Source: Accumulibacter sp036625275 (GTDB lineage Bacteria > Pseudomonadota > Gammaproteobacteria > Burkholderiales > Rhodocyclaceae). From it: DNA of 64,000 nucleotides. The position numbers and the translations under genes were made by a program. The notes beneath the pieces were generated by a model. The model saw only the letters and a program-made list of their open reading frames with translations, was not told the DNA's origin and ran no database searches. Below, piece after piece: positions 34,900-43,797 of this stretch. Numbering within the stretch: the first letter of the stretch is position 1; the number at the start of each line of letters is the position of its first letter. Location: positions 124,001-188,000 of the forward strand of contig NZ_JAZKUD010000001.1 in the NCBI RefSeq assembly GCF_036625275.1, written 5' to 3'.

Positions 34900-35631
34900 A
34901 TGGAATGGTTTGACCCGAATGTGATCAGCGGCAGCTTGCCCGAGTTCTGGCGTGGCCTGTGGATGACCGTGCAACTGACCGTCATCTCGTTGGCGGTCGG
35001 CTTTGCCCTGGCCGTTCCGCTGTCGATTGCCCGCGTGTCAAGAAATCCCTGGGTCAGTCGGCCGATCAGCGCCTATACCTACTTTTTTCGCGGCACCCCG
35101 ATGCTGGTGCAGCTATTGCTGATTTACTACGGAGTTGGCCAGAGCGAATGGATGCAGCAGCAGTGGGAAGCCGGCAACTCATTCTGGTTACTATTCCGCG
35201 ACGCTTATTTCTGCACCATGCTGGCCTTCAGCCTGAACACCTGCGCGTATCAACTCGAAATGTTCGCCGGCGCAATCCGCAACGTACCCCATGGCGAGGT
35301 CGAAGCTGCCGAGGCGATGGGCATGACACGCTACATCGCGCTGCGCAGAATCGTGCTGCCATCAGCCTTGCGCCGGGCGATTCCACCGTTGAGCAACGAA
35401 GTGATTCTGATGCTGCAAGGCTCGGCGATTGCCAGTGCGGTGACACTGGTCGACCTGACCGGTGCGGCCCGCAATGTCTACTCGCGTCATTACGCGCCTT
35501 TCGAAGCCTTCATCTTCGCCGGACTGCTCTACCTCGCCATCACCTTTGTTCTGGTCGGTTTGTTCCGCCTCGCTGAAAACCGTTGGCTCGCTCATCTGCA
35601 ACCGCGCAGCGCCAGCGCCCAGAAAGACTGA
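34900..35631 (+). CDS. ABC importer permease (HisM-like)
   Basis: The 243-residue protein from ATG 34900 has FFRGTPMLVQLLLIYYG and the EAA loop EAAEAMGMTRYIALRRIVLP of amino-acid permeases. It forms a heterodimer with the product of the preceding gene. It starts 10 bases after that gene. Confidence 0.93.
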   Translation: MEWFDPNVISGSLPEFWRGLWMTVQLTVISLAVGFALAVPLSIARVSRNPWVSRPISAYTYFFRGTPMLVQLLLIYYGVGQSEWMQQQWEAGNSFWLLFRDAYFCTMLAFSLNTCAYQLEMFAGAIRNVPHGEVEAAEAMGMTRYIALRRIVLPSALRRAIPPLSNEVILMLQGSAIASAVTLVDLTGAARNVYSRHYAPFEAFIFAGLLYLAITFVLVGLFRLAENRWLAHLQPRSASAQKD

Positions 35632-35645
35632 TTGAAAAGGCTGCC

Positions 35646-36428
35646 ATGACCTCCAGGGCCAACAACGAACTCCTCCGCGTCGAGGATCTGCACAAGCAAT
35701 ACGGCGACAACGAAGTCTTGAAAGGCGTTTCGCTGACCGCCAGCTCGGGCGATGTGATCAGCATCATCGGCTCGTCCGGCTCCGGCAAGAGTACTTGGTT
35801 GCGCTGCATCAACTTTCTCGAGCAACCGACTTCCGGAAAAATCATCGTTGCTGGTGAAGAGATCAAAATGCTTCCCGGCAGCAAGGATGCTCTCAAGGTG
35901 GCCGACCCCAGGCAATTGCAGAAGATCCGCACGCGTCTGTCGATGGTCTTCCAGCACTTCAACCTCTGGGGTCACATGACGGTGCTGCAGAACGTCATCG
36001 AAGCGCCAATCCACGTGCTTGGCCTGTCGAAGAAGGACGCCATTGAACGGGCCGAGCGCTATCTCGAGCGCGTCGGCGTCTGGAAGTTCCGCGACACTTA
36101 CCCGGCGCACCTGTCAGGTGGCCAACAACAACGCGTCGCGATTGCGCGTGCACTGGCGATGGAACCGGAAGCACTGTTATTCGACGAACCCACCTCGGCA
36201 CTTGATCCGGAACTGGTTGGCGAAGTCCTCAAGGTGATGCGCTCGATTGCCGAAGAGGGCCGCACCATGCTGGTCGTCACTCACGAAATGGGCTTTGCGC
36301 GCGAAGTTTCCAACCACGTCATTTTTGTCCATCAGGGGCGTGTTGAAGAAAGAGGAAACCCCAGGGAGGTACTGACCAGGCCAAACAGCGAACGTCTGCA
36401 GCAGTTCCTGTCGGGCAACCTCAAGTAG
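35646..36428 (+). CDS. Amino-acid ABC importer ATPase (HisP-like)
   Basis: The 260-residue protein has Walker A GSSGSGKST at ~42-50, signature LSGGQQQRVAIARAL, Walker B ALLFDEPTSALDP and switch His in VTHEMGF. It energises the importer. The following 176 bases to the convergent phn-like operon contain no clear terminator. Confidence 0.96.
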   Translation: MTSRANNELLRVEDLHKQYGDNEVLKGVSLTASSGDVISIIGSSGSGKSTWLRCINFLEQPTSGKIIVAGEEIKMLPGSKDALKVADPRQLQKIRTRLSMVFQHFNLWGHMTVLQNVIEAPIHVLGLSKKDAIERAERYLERVGVWKFRDTYPAHLSGGQQQRVAIARALAMEPEALLFDEPTSALDPELVGEVLKVMRSIAEEGRTMLVVTHEMGFAREVSNHVIFVHQGRVEERGNPREVLTRPNSERLQQFLSGNLK

Positions 36429-36604
36429 GCGAATGAAGTGCAGGCTGCGAAAGAAACCTCGTCATGACGCTGCACGGAAATCATTGATATCGCACGATCA
36501 GGCTTCTGAACCCCGGTTTGATCGACGGATCGGATTCCCGTCTGCCTCCGCCGGAAGCTCCGGCTGATCAGGAAGACCTCGTGGCATCACCCCGTCGTTC
36601 CAGC

Positions 36605-37420
36605 TCAGACGCTTGCCATGCGCTTGCGCAGGCGGTCGCTCAGCGCGTCGACGGCCAGCACCAGGACGAACATCGCGATCAGCACCGTCGCCGCCTGCGC
36701 CTGCTGGAAGATCGACAGGTGATAGTAGAGCATCTGGCCGAGGCCGCCGGCGCCGACGAAGCCGAGCACGGCCGCCATGCGGATGTTCATTTCCAGCCGG
36801 TAGAGCCCGTAGGCCACGCATTGCGGCCAGACCAGCGGTTGCGTTCCGTACAGGAAGGCCGGCACGCCGCCGCTGCCGGCTTCGCGCAGGCTTTGCTCGG
36901 GCTGCCGCGGCGCGTTCTCGATCGCTTCGGCGAACAGCCGGCCGAGCACGCCGGTGGTGTGCAGCGCCAGCGCCAACACGCCGGCGAAGGGGCCGAGGCC
37001 GGCGGCGAGCACCATCAGCGTCGCCCACACCAGTTCCGGCACGCTGCGCAGCAGATTGAGGAGAAAGCGCGACAGCCGGGCGGCGGCGGCCCCGTGCCGC
37101 CCGGCCGCCGGCAGGGCCAGCAACAGCCCCGCCAGCGCCGCCAGCAGCGTGCCGACCATCGCCACCGAGAAGGTCTGCAAGGCGCCCCAGGCGGTCTTGC
37201 GCACGAACTCGGGGTGGAGGTCGGGTGGCAGGAAGGAGGCGGCAAATTTCCCCATCGCGACTGCCGAATCGGCCGAAAACAGCGCGCTGAAATCGATCGC
37301 AAGATAGGCGAAGCTGGCCACCACGGCAGCGATCAGCAGGCCGCTGGTGAGCACGCAGGACAGGCAGAAGTCGGCGGCGCCGCGCGCCGCACAGGGTTTC
37401 TGAATGTCGTCCGCGTTCAT
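36605..37420 (-). CDS. phnE: PhnE-like ABC permease, second copy
   Basis: The 271-residue protein from ATG 37420 has helices including SCVLTSGLLIAAVVASFAYL and the PhnE-type motifs LRSVPELVWATLMVLAAG and VLGFVGAGGLGQMLYYHL. It starts inside the stop of the other PhnE gene (ATGA overlap). Having two permeases with one ATPase and one binding protein suggests a heterodimeric channel. No C-P lyase or phosphonatase gene lies nearby, so the substrate could be phosphonate, phosphite or another oxyanion. Confidence 0.88.
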   Translation of the reverse strand: MNADDIQKPCAARGAADFCLSCVLTSGLLIAAVVASFAYLAIDFSALFSADSAVAMGKFAASFLPPDLHPEFVRKTAWGALQTFSVAMVGTLLAALAGLLLALPAAGRHGAAAARLSRFLLNLLRSVPELVWATLMVLAAGLGPFAGVLALALHTTGVLGRLFAEAIENAPRQPEQSLREAGSGGVPAFLYGTQPLVWPQCVAYGLYRLEMNIRMAAVLGFVGAGGLGQMLYYHLSIFQQAQAATVLIAMFVLVLAVDALSDRLRKRMASV

Positions 37421-38259
37421 GCCAGCGCCCGCCGCAAGGTTGCGCTCAGCGCGTCGGCGAGCAGCACCAGCAACAGGAAGACGAGGAGGATCACGGCGGC
37501 CTCGCCGCCGTTCAGCATCTTCATCGACTGATCCATCAACTGTCCGAGCCCGCCGGCGCCGACGAAGCCCATGATCACCGACGAGCGAACCGCGCACTCC
37601 CAGCGATAGACGGTGTAGGAGGTCAGTTCCTGCGCCGCGTTGGGGAGCAGCCCGTAGGTCAGTGCCGCGAAGCGGCCACCGCCCGCCTCGAGCAGCGAGC
37701 GGGCAGGGCGGGTATCGGTCGATTCGAGGATCTCGGTGTACACCTTGCCGAGCATGCCGCCGTAGGTGACCGCCAGGGCCAGCACGCCGGCGGCTGGTCC
37801 GAGACCGAAGACGCGCACCAGCATCAGCGCCCAGACAATCTCCGGGATCGCGCGCAGGAAGGTCAGCAGCGCGCGCCCGGCGAGGCGCAGCGCGTTGCCA
37901 CCGCGGTGGCCGGGTCCCGGCCCGATCAGCGACACTGCCAGCGGGCGTGTGCACAGGATTGCCAGCGGCACGGCGATGAGCAGGGCCAGGGCGATGCCGG
38001 CGGTCGCCATCGCCAGCGTTTCCAGCGTCGCCTTGAGGAGAATGCCGAGAAAGTCGGTCGACGTCTCGGGCGGCAGAAAGCCGGCAAGGAAGGCGCCCAT
38101 CACCTGCAGATGGTTGCCCTCGAACAGCGCCCAGGGCCGGAACTCGGCGAGCTGCAGAAGTGGCCACAACAACCCCAGGGCGAGCACCGTCCAGCCGAGG
38201 CGCGCGCGCGCGTCCGGGTCACGGGCCGGTGGCGGCAAAGTGCTGGCGAGCGTCTTCAA
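37417..38259 (-). CDS. phnE: PhnE-like ABC permease, first copy
   Basis: The protein is about 280 residues. The start is taken as TTG 38259, one base after the ATPase gene stop; no ATG or GTG fits better without losing the first helix. Motifs: FLRAIPEIVWALMLVRVFG, TYGGMLGKVYTEILES and IMGFVGAGGLGQLMDQSM. Its sequence differs clearly from the second PhnE, so this is an old duplication. It is the third gene of the phnD-C-E-E order. Confidence 0.85.
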   Translation of the reverse strand: MKTLASTLPPPARDPDARARLGWTVLALGLLWPLLQLAEFRPWALFEGNHLQVMGAFLAGFLPPETSTDFLGILLKATLETLAMATAGIALALLIAVPLAILCTRPLAVSLIGPGPGHRGGNALRLAGRALLTFLRAIPEIVWALMLVRVFGLGPAAGVLALAVTYGGMLGKVYTEILESTDTRPARSLLEAGGGRFAALTYGLLPNAAQELTSYTVYRWECAVRSSVIMGFVGAGGLGQLMDQSMKMLNGGEAAVILLVFLLLVLLADALSATLRRALA

Positions 38260-38260
38260 G

Positions 38261-39133
38261 TCAGCGTCCGCGGCAGGTGTCGAAGCGCACGACGGCGATT
38301 GCCACCTGGCCGGCGGTGGCGGCACCTGCCGCGTCAACGGTGGTGGCGTCGCGCAGTGTGACCGGCGTCTGGGCCTGCGTCGGCAGCAGGCCGCCTTCGG
38401 TGGCGTATAGCTCGCGCAACATCGTCTCGCTGACACGCGCCGTCGGCAGATCGAAGACGATTTCGCCGGCGCGCAGACCGACGATGCGCGGAAACCATTT
38501 GAGCGCCAGGTCGACCGCGTGCAGCGAAGCAAACAGGCTGGCGCCGCGACGCTCCGAGTCGGCGACCAGCTCGCCGAGTGCGGCATCGGCGAGCGTTGGG
38601 TCGAGGGCCGAGACCGGTTCGTCAGCCAGGATCAGGTCGGGCTGCTGGTAGAGGACGCGGGCGATCCCGACGCGCTGCAACTGGCCGCCCGAGAGCCGGT
38701 CGCAGCGATCGAACAGGCGGTCAGCGAGGTCGAAGCGTGCCAGTACCGCCTGCGCACCGGCGATGTCGACCGGATAGAGTAGCGAGCAAAGACCCTTCCA
38801 CGCCGGCCAGTGGCCGAGCCGGCCGGCGAGGATCGCGGTAATCACGCGCTGGCGGGGCGGAATTGGCGGCACCTGGTGGATGGTGCCGATGCGCGCGCGC
38901 AGGTGGCGCAATTCGCCGGCCGACACCTGCCAGGGGTTGACGCCAAGGATCTCCAGCCGTCCGTCACTGGGCCGCAAGGCACTGCCGAGCAGCCGCGTGA
39001 GGCTGGTCTTGCCGGCGCCCGACGGGCCGATCACCGCCACCCGCTCGCCACGCGCAAGATGCAGCGAGATCCGCTGCAGTGCGCGAAAACCATTGCCATG
39101 CGTCAGTCCGACGCCGGTCAGTTCGCTTGCCAT
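38261..39133 (-). CDS. phnC: PhnC-like ABC ATPase
   Basis: The 290-residue protein has Walker A GPSGAGKTS (~36-44), signature LSGGQLQRVGIARVL, Walker B LILADEPVSALDP and the switch His in ASLHAVDLAL, a motif usual for PhnC. The C-terminal ~45 residues after LRELYATEGG extend past the usual end, are Ala/Thr-rich, and may be a read-through tail. It lies 66 bases after phnD and abuts the first PhnE gene. Confidence 0.92.
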   Translation of the reverse strand: MASELTGVGLTHGNGFRALQRISLHLARGERVAVIGPSGAGKTSLTRLLGSALRPSDGRLEILGVNPWQVSAGELRHLRARIGTIHQVPPIPPRQRVITAILAGRLGHWPAWKGLCSLLYPVDIAGAQAVLARFDLADRLFDRCDRLSGGQLQRVGIARVLYQQPDLILADEPVSALDPTLADAALGELVADSERRGASLFASLHAVDLALKWFPRIVGLRAGEIVFDLPTARVSETMLRELYATEGGLLPTQAQTPVTLRDATTVDAAGAATAGQVAIAVVRFDTCRGR

Positions 39134-39199
39134 GTCCTTGCCTCCTTGCTCCCTGTCGCCGCGACGCCTGCTGACTCGTCACCTGCGGAAGCCGCACCC

Positions 39200-40066
39200 T
39201 TACTTGATCAGCCCGGCGCTGCGCGCCGCCCGTTCGATGCCATCGTAGTTGGCTGCCGTGGTCGGCACGAACTTCGACGCGCGCTGCAGTTCCATCAGCT
39301 CGCGCTGCGCCGGGTCGGCCCGGTCGAGCTTGAGGAAGGCCTGGGTGATCTTCTGGCGCAGCGCCGGCTCAAGACCGGGGCGCACCGTCCAGTTGTAGTC
39401 GAAGTAGGGCGGCGTCGTGGCGATGACCTTGACCCGCCTGGCGTTGGCATCGCCCTTCTCGACCAGCTTGTCCATCACCGAAGCATTGAGCACGCCGGCC
39501 TCGACCTTGCCGGAGGCGACGAAGGCGACGGTGGCGTCATGCGCGCCGGAGAAGGCGACGTTCTTGAAATCCTTGTCGGGATCGATGCCATCCTTGAGCA
39601 GGTAGAAGCGCGGCATCAGGTGTCCCGAGGTGGACGACGGCGATCCGAAGGCAAAGGTCTTGCCCTTCAGTTCGACGAGCGACGTGACCGGGCTGTTTGC
39701 CGGGACAATGAATTTGCTGGTGAACACCTCGTCCTCGGCGCGCTGGACGATCGGGATGGCCTCGCCGCCGGTTCGCAGCTTCGCCTGTACGAAGGTGAAC
39801 CCGCCGAGCCAGGCGAGATCGATCTTCTTCGCCGCCAAGCCCTCGACCACCGCCGCATAGTCGCTGACCGGCGTGAACTGCACCTTGTAGCCGGTCTCCT
39901 TCTCGAGGTACTCGCCGAGCGGCTTGAACTTGCGCTGCAGTTCGGTGGGCGCCTCGTCGGGGATTGCCGAGACCCGTAACAGGTTTTCGGCGTAGCTTGC
40001 GGCGCTGCCGAGCATCAGGGCGAGCGCCAGGGCGCTGCGGGAAATCAGGCGGGGCAAAAGCATCAT
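39200..40066 (-). CDS. phnD: PhnD-like periplasmic binding protein
   Basis: The 288-residue protein has a signal peptide (SALALALMLGSAASYA) and the PhnD fold: VSAIPDEAPTELQRKFKPL, then FTPVSDYAAVVEGLAAKKID, FAFGSPSSTSGHLMPRFYL and FSGAHDATVAFVASGKVEAG. PhnD proteins bind phosphonates or phosphite; some members take other anions. It lies 80 bases downstream of the SelD fusion gene on the same strand, so a selenium or other oxyanion ligand should be considered. Confidence 0.92.
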   Translation of the reverse strand: MMLLPRLISRSALALALMLGSAASYAENLLRVSAIPDEAPTELQRKFKPLGEYLEKETGYKVQFTPVSDYAAVVEGLAAKKIDLAWLGGFTFVQAKLRTGGEAIPIVQRAEDEVFTSKFIVPANSPVTSLVELKGKTFAFGSPSSTSGHLMPRFYLLKDGIDPDKDFKNVAFSGAHDATVAFVASGKVEAGVLNASVMDKLVEKGDANARRVKVIATTPPYFDYNWTVRPGLEPALRQKITQAFLKLDRADPAQRELMELQRASKFVPTTAANYDGIERAARSAGLIK

Positions 40067-40146
40067 GGTCGGTTCTCCGTAGGTGGCAGGGGGTGCGGGG
40101 AAGGGCGGCTTGCCGCCAGGGCGTGCAAACTCCGCGCATCTCTTGG

Positions 40147-42570
40147 TCAGATGCGCAGTGTAATTGGTTCCACCGCCTCGCTGGCCGGCAGCACGCGCCC
40201 GATGCAGATCGCCTGCGCGTAGCCCAGGCTGTGCAGCGCGGCGATGCACTCCGCGGCCCTTTCTGCCGGTACGCTGGCGAGCAGTCCGCCGGCGGTCTGC
40301 GGGTCGAAGAGCAGCGGGTAGTTCGGGTGATGCAGCGCTTCGGGCTGGTTGCGCAGCGCGCGGCGCAGGCGCACGTTGGCCGGCTGCAGCGAGCTGAGGA
40401 TTCCTGCTGCGGCGGTTTCCGCGGCGCCGTCGAGGAGCGGCAGCGCGGCGAGGTCGATCTCGGCGTCCACCCCCGACGGGCGGGTCATCTCGACCAGATG
40501 TCCGAGCAGCCCGAAACCGGTGAGGTCGGTGCACGCGCGGGCGCCGTGCGCGACCAGGCAGGATGCCGCTGCCCGGTTCGACCGTTGCATCGACTCCAGC
40601 GCCGCGTCGATCCAGCGACCGCGCGCCTGCAGCCGCGCGTGCGCCGCGAACAGGGTGCCGGTGCCGAGCGGTTTGCTGAGGATCAGCGCATCGCCGGGAC
40701 GCATGCCGCCCTTGCGCAGGACGCCGGCCAGCGTTCCGTCGATCAGCCCGTTGATCGCGAAACCGAGTGCCAGTTCGCGGCCCTCGCCAGTATGACCGCC
40801 GACCAGCGCACAGCCGGCTTCGTTGAGCACCGCGACAGCGCCCGCCATCATCTGGAAGACGGTGTCCTCGACCTTGTTCTCCAGCCCTGGCGGGACGGTG
40901 GCGATCGCCGTTGCCGACTGCGGTGCGCCGCCCATGGCAAAGATGTCGCCGAGCGCATGATTGGCGGCGATCCTGCCGAAAAGCCAGGGGTCGTCGACGA
41001 AGGCCCGAAAGAAATCGACCGTATGCACCAGCGCACTGCCCGGCGGCACCCGCAGCACCGCGGCATCGTCAGGCGCGTGCAGGCCGATCAGAACGTCGTC
41101 GCGCTCGATCGGGTGAACCCTCGCCAGCGCCCGCGACAGCACCGTGGCGCCGACCTTGGCGCCACAGCCGCCGCAGCGCATGGCGATCGCCGAGATGGCC
41201 TGCGTTTGCTCGGCGGCGTCGAGCGGAATCGTTTCGGCCGGCGCGGGCGCGGCGTTGGCGTGCATCGGCGCGAATTCGCTGAAACGGCGCATGAAGCGTC
41301 GGTCGATCCAGTCCTTCCAGCGCCACACCCAGTCGCCGTGCGCAAACAGCCTGCCGCGCGAGGCCACCGCGTGCCGGTCGCCGGTGCTGATCAGAGCCAG
41401 CCAGCGTCTTTGCGGGCGATACGCGAGCAGTGGCTGGCGCAGGACGATTCGCCGCAGGTTCTCGGCCAGCGGCTTGCCCATGCGCACCGCGAAGACGCCG
41501 GCCTTCTCCAGCGGTCGGTCGATCAGCGACGCACAATCGCCGGCGGCGAAGATCAGCGGATCGGTCTCGCTTTGCAGGGTGTTGCGGACGCGGATGAAAC
41601 CCTCGCCGTCGAGCCCAAGCCCGGTCTCGCGCAGCCACGGTGCGCCGCCGGCCTGCGTCACCCAGACGACCTCGTCGGTGGCGAGCGTTTCGCCGCTGCG
41701 CACCTGCAGATGGCCGGCGGCGACTTCGACGACTTCGCAATGACGATGGAGGGTCACGCCGCGCTCGGCCAGTACGCGTTCGAAGACGCCGCGCACCGCC
41801 GCGTTGTGTGTCGGCAGAATGCTCGCGCTGGCCGAGAAGAGGTGAAAGCGGAGTTCGTCGGGGTCGCGCCCGAGCGCTACCAGTTCGCCACGTAGCCGGT
41901 GCTGCATGGCCAGCGTCAGCTCGACGCCACCGGCGCCAGCACCGACCACGGCGATCGTCGTCGTTCCGGCGTGCGCGCGCACGCGCCCGAGCAGCGCCAG
42001 CCAGCGTTCGTTGAAACGGCGGATCGGTTTCACCGGCACCGCGTGCTCGGCGGCACCATCGACGCGTGCAAGCTGCGGCGTCGAGCCGATGTTGATCGAC
42101 AGCACGTCGTAGGGTACCGGCGGCCGCTGGCGGCACCGTACCTGGCGTGCAACGCGGTCGACGCCGATCACCTCGTCGCGGAAATAGCGCGCGCTGGCAA
42201 ACTCGGCCAGCCGCCGCAGATCGATATGCACGGCATCGAAATCGTAGTGTCCGGCGATGTAGCCAGGCAGCATTCCCGAGTACGGCGTGTCCGTATCGGT
42301 GCAGATCACGGTCAGGCGCAGACCCGGCAGCGGCCGCATGGCAAACCTGCGCAGCACGCCGACGTGGCTGTGCCCCCCGCCGATCAGGACGATGTCGCGG
42401 ACGATCGGAGTGGTTGCCGCTCGCATTCGGTCAAACAGGCGCGAACCGAGCGCACCGTAAAGGGCTTTCGGGGCGATCGTCGCTGTCGGTGCTGCAAGGC
42501 CAGTGAGCCGTTCGGTGCCGATCGCCTGCCGATCTTCGCGAGCGATCCGGATCAGGCGCGGCGAGTTCAT
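40147..42570 (-). CDS. selD: FAD-dependent NAD(P)H oxidoreductase fused to selenide, water dikinase
   Basis: The 807-residue protein joins two enzymes. Residues ~55-420 are a type II NADH dehydrogenase-like flavoprotein (IVLIGGGHSHVGVLRRF for FAD, IAVVGAGAGGVELTLAM for NAD, PLIFAAGDCASLI). Residues ~455-807 are SelD: RCGGCGAKVG keeps the catalytic Cys (~469) and the Lys three residues later, followed by DFFRAFVDDPWLFGRIAANHA and LVGGHTGEGRELALGF. SelD makes selenophosphate from selenide and ATP. Such fusions are known in some bacteria and are thought to supply or handle reduced selenium. The first 48 residues are not conserved-looking; ATG 42426 is a credible alternative start. No selA, selB or mnmH gene is in the window. 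Confidence 0.92.
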   Translation of the reverse strand: MNSPRLIRIAREDRQAIGTERLTGLAAPTATIAPKALYGALGSRLFDRMRAATTPIVRDIVLIGGGHSHVGVLRRFAMRPLPGLRLTVICTDTDTPYSGMLPGYIAGHYDFDAVHIDLRRLAEFASARYFRDEVIGVDRVARQVRCRQRPPVPYDVLSINIGSTPQLARVDGAAEHAVPVKPIRRFNERWLALLGRVRAHAGTTTIAVVGAGAGGVELTLAMQHRLRGELVALGRDPDELRFHLFSASASILPTHNAAVRGVFERVLAERGVTLHRHCEVVEVAAGHLQVRSGETLATDEVVWVTQAGGAPWLRETGLGLDGEGFIRVRNTLQSETDPLIFAAGDCASLIDRPLEKAGVFAVRMGKPLAENLRRIVLRQPLLAYRPQRRWLALISTGDRHAVASRGRLFAHGDWVWRWKDWIDRRFMRRFSEFAPMHANAAPAPAETIPLDAAEQTQAISAIAMRCGGCGAKVGATVLSRALARVHPIERDDVLIGLHAPDDAAVLRVPPGSALVHTVDFFRAFVDDPWLFGRIAANHALGDIFAMGGAPQSATAIATVPPGLENKVEDTVFQMMAGAVAVLNEAGCALVGGHTGEGRELALGFAINGLIDGTLAGVLRKGGMRPGDALILSKPLGTGTLFAAHARLQARGRWIDAALESMQRSNRAAASCLVAHGARACTDLTGFGLLGHLVEMTRPSGVDAEIDLAALPLLDGAAETAAAGILSSLQPANVRLRRALRNQPEALHHPNYPLLFDPQTAGGLLASVPAERAAECIAALHSLGYAQAICIGRVLPASEAVEPITLRI

Positions 42571-42607
42571 GTCGGGGCGCTGTCTTTCGCCTTGGCTTCG
42601 GTGATGG

Positions 42608-42733
42608 TCCTGCGAAGGTGCTGGCTGCCATGCCGACGAAGCCGACCCAAGTGAAGGTCCCGGTGCGCATCGCTGTCAGTCCCGCCACGAGGCTCGCCAC
42701 CGTGAAGGGAACCGCTGGCAGCAGGCGCAGGCT
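42608..42733 (-). pseudogene. Fragment of a TVP38/TMEM64 (VTT-domain) membrane protein
   Basis: In one frame, about 42 residues read LRLLPAVPFTVASLVAGL then TAMRTGTFTWVGFVGMAA, the conserved core of VTT/SNARE-associated proteins. Sequence on both sides lacks the rest of the domain and neighbouring frames are broken. It lies directly upstream of the SelD fusion on the same strand. I see no complete gene in 42571-43114 apart from this relic and a repeat. Confidence 0.6.
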
Positions 42734-42924
42734 GCAGCCAGCCCTGCCAGCACGGCCGAGCCCAGCCACCAGCGCATGGCGGCGATGGTGGCGCGAGTGT
42801 GAAGGTGGCGGGATCGTGGCGTTCATGGTGTCGGCAGTGCGGCCTGCGCCAGCGTGTGCTGTGGGCCGTTGGCGATGCGCAGATAGTATGACACGTGTGC
42901 CGGCGAAGGTGGCATCGATCCAGT

Positions 42925-43016
42925 GATCGCCCCTCCCCCTTGCGGTGGAGGGGCCGGGGGAGAGAAAAACGGTCATGACTTTATGATCGGGGGTGCCTGG
43001 AAAAGTCATGACCGTT
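42925..43016 (+). repeat. Palindromic dispersed repeat, copy C
   Basis: The perfect 15-bp arms AACGGTCATGACTTT (42968-42982) and its complement (43002-43016) flank a 19-base loop. The upstream arm (CGCCCCTCCCCC, then GGGGCCGGGGGAGAG) matches the arm of copies A, B and D but lacks their GAAAGTCGCG end. Orientation is as in copy A. Confidence 0.85.
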
Positions 43017-43114
43017 AGAATTAGAATTGTCTCCGCCGAATAGCCGCCTGGCCTGGAGATTCCGGCGACATGCAAACTTCGCTTCAGCCAACTACCCCAG
43101 AGGAGAAAACCGAA

Positions 43115-43522
43115 ATGACCGTCTCAGTCAAGGACTTGCAGGGAAGCACTCCCGATCTGATCGAAAAGCTCAAGGCAAATGGAATCATCAACAATGAACA
43201 GCTTCTCACCGCAGCCGCTGCGCCGGCACAGAGAAAAGTCCTCGCCAGCGCCTGCGGTTGTGATACCCGTGTCATTCTGGAGCTTGCCAACCGGGCCGAT
43301 CTGGCGCGCATCAAGGGCGTCTCCGGAGTCTATTCCGACCTGCTCGAGAAGGCCGGCGTCGATACGGTCAAGGAACTGTCCACCCGCCGCGCCGACAATC
43401 TGCATGCGAAGATTGTCGAGACCAACGCCAGCCATCAGATCACCAAGCAAGCCCCTTCCCTGGCCATGGTCGAGTCCTGGGTGCAACAGGCGAAGGAACT
43501 GCCCAAGACCTTGAGCTATTGA
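43115..43522 (+). CDS. DUF4332 helix-hairpin-helix protein
   Basis: The 135-residue protein from ATG 43115 has two helix-hairpin-helix-like repeats: LKANGIINNEQLLTAAAAPA, and RIKGVSGVYSDLLEKAGVDT followed by VKELSTRRADNLHAKI. This is the layout of DUF4332, a domain resembling the HhH repeats of DNA polymerases and often thought to bind nucleic acid or protein. A ribosome-binding site AGAGGAG lies ~12 bases upstream. Its partner is not evident. Repeat copy C ends about 100 bases before it. Confidence 0.85.
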   Translation: MTVSVKDLQGSTPDLIEKLKANGIINNEQLLTAAAAPAQRKVLASACGCDTRVILELANRADLARIKGVSGVYSDLLEKAGVDTVKELSTRRADNLHAKIVETNASHQITKQAPSLAMVESWVQQAKELPKTLSY

Positions 43523-43797
43523 GCTTTACCGAAAAACCAAGGGGTGTCAGGTTGGCCTGGGGGCGTCGTCCGCATTGCGGAACCCCAGGCGGGAAGCGGC
43601 GGCAGGCCGAAAGCCCTGCCTGAAGTGCGTGGGCCTATGGCCAATGGTTTGCGGACCAATCCGCTGGCCGGTTCCCACCGACTGCACAGGCTCTCCCCTT
43701 TTCGGCATGGCTCCCCTAGAATGGCGCAACCGGCTGGCCGAAGAGGGTTGGCCAGGCGCCTCGTCACTTGACCTCGATACCTCGATCGGAGAAGCCC

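Noticed and set aside
36605..40066. C-P lyase phosphonate degradation operon
   Set aside because: Only transport genes (D, C, E, E) are present; no phnG-M, phnX or ptxD was seen.
41140..41180. In-frame selenocysteine at the SelD active site
   Set aside because: The position is an ordinary Cys codon (RCGGCGAK) and no in-frame TGA is present.
39964..41895. Plus-strand open frame over the SelD fusion
   Set aside because: Antisense shadow of a well-supported gene.
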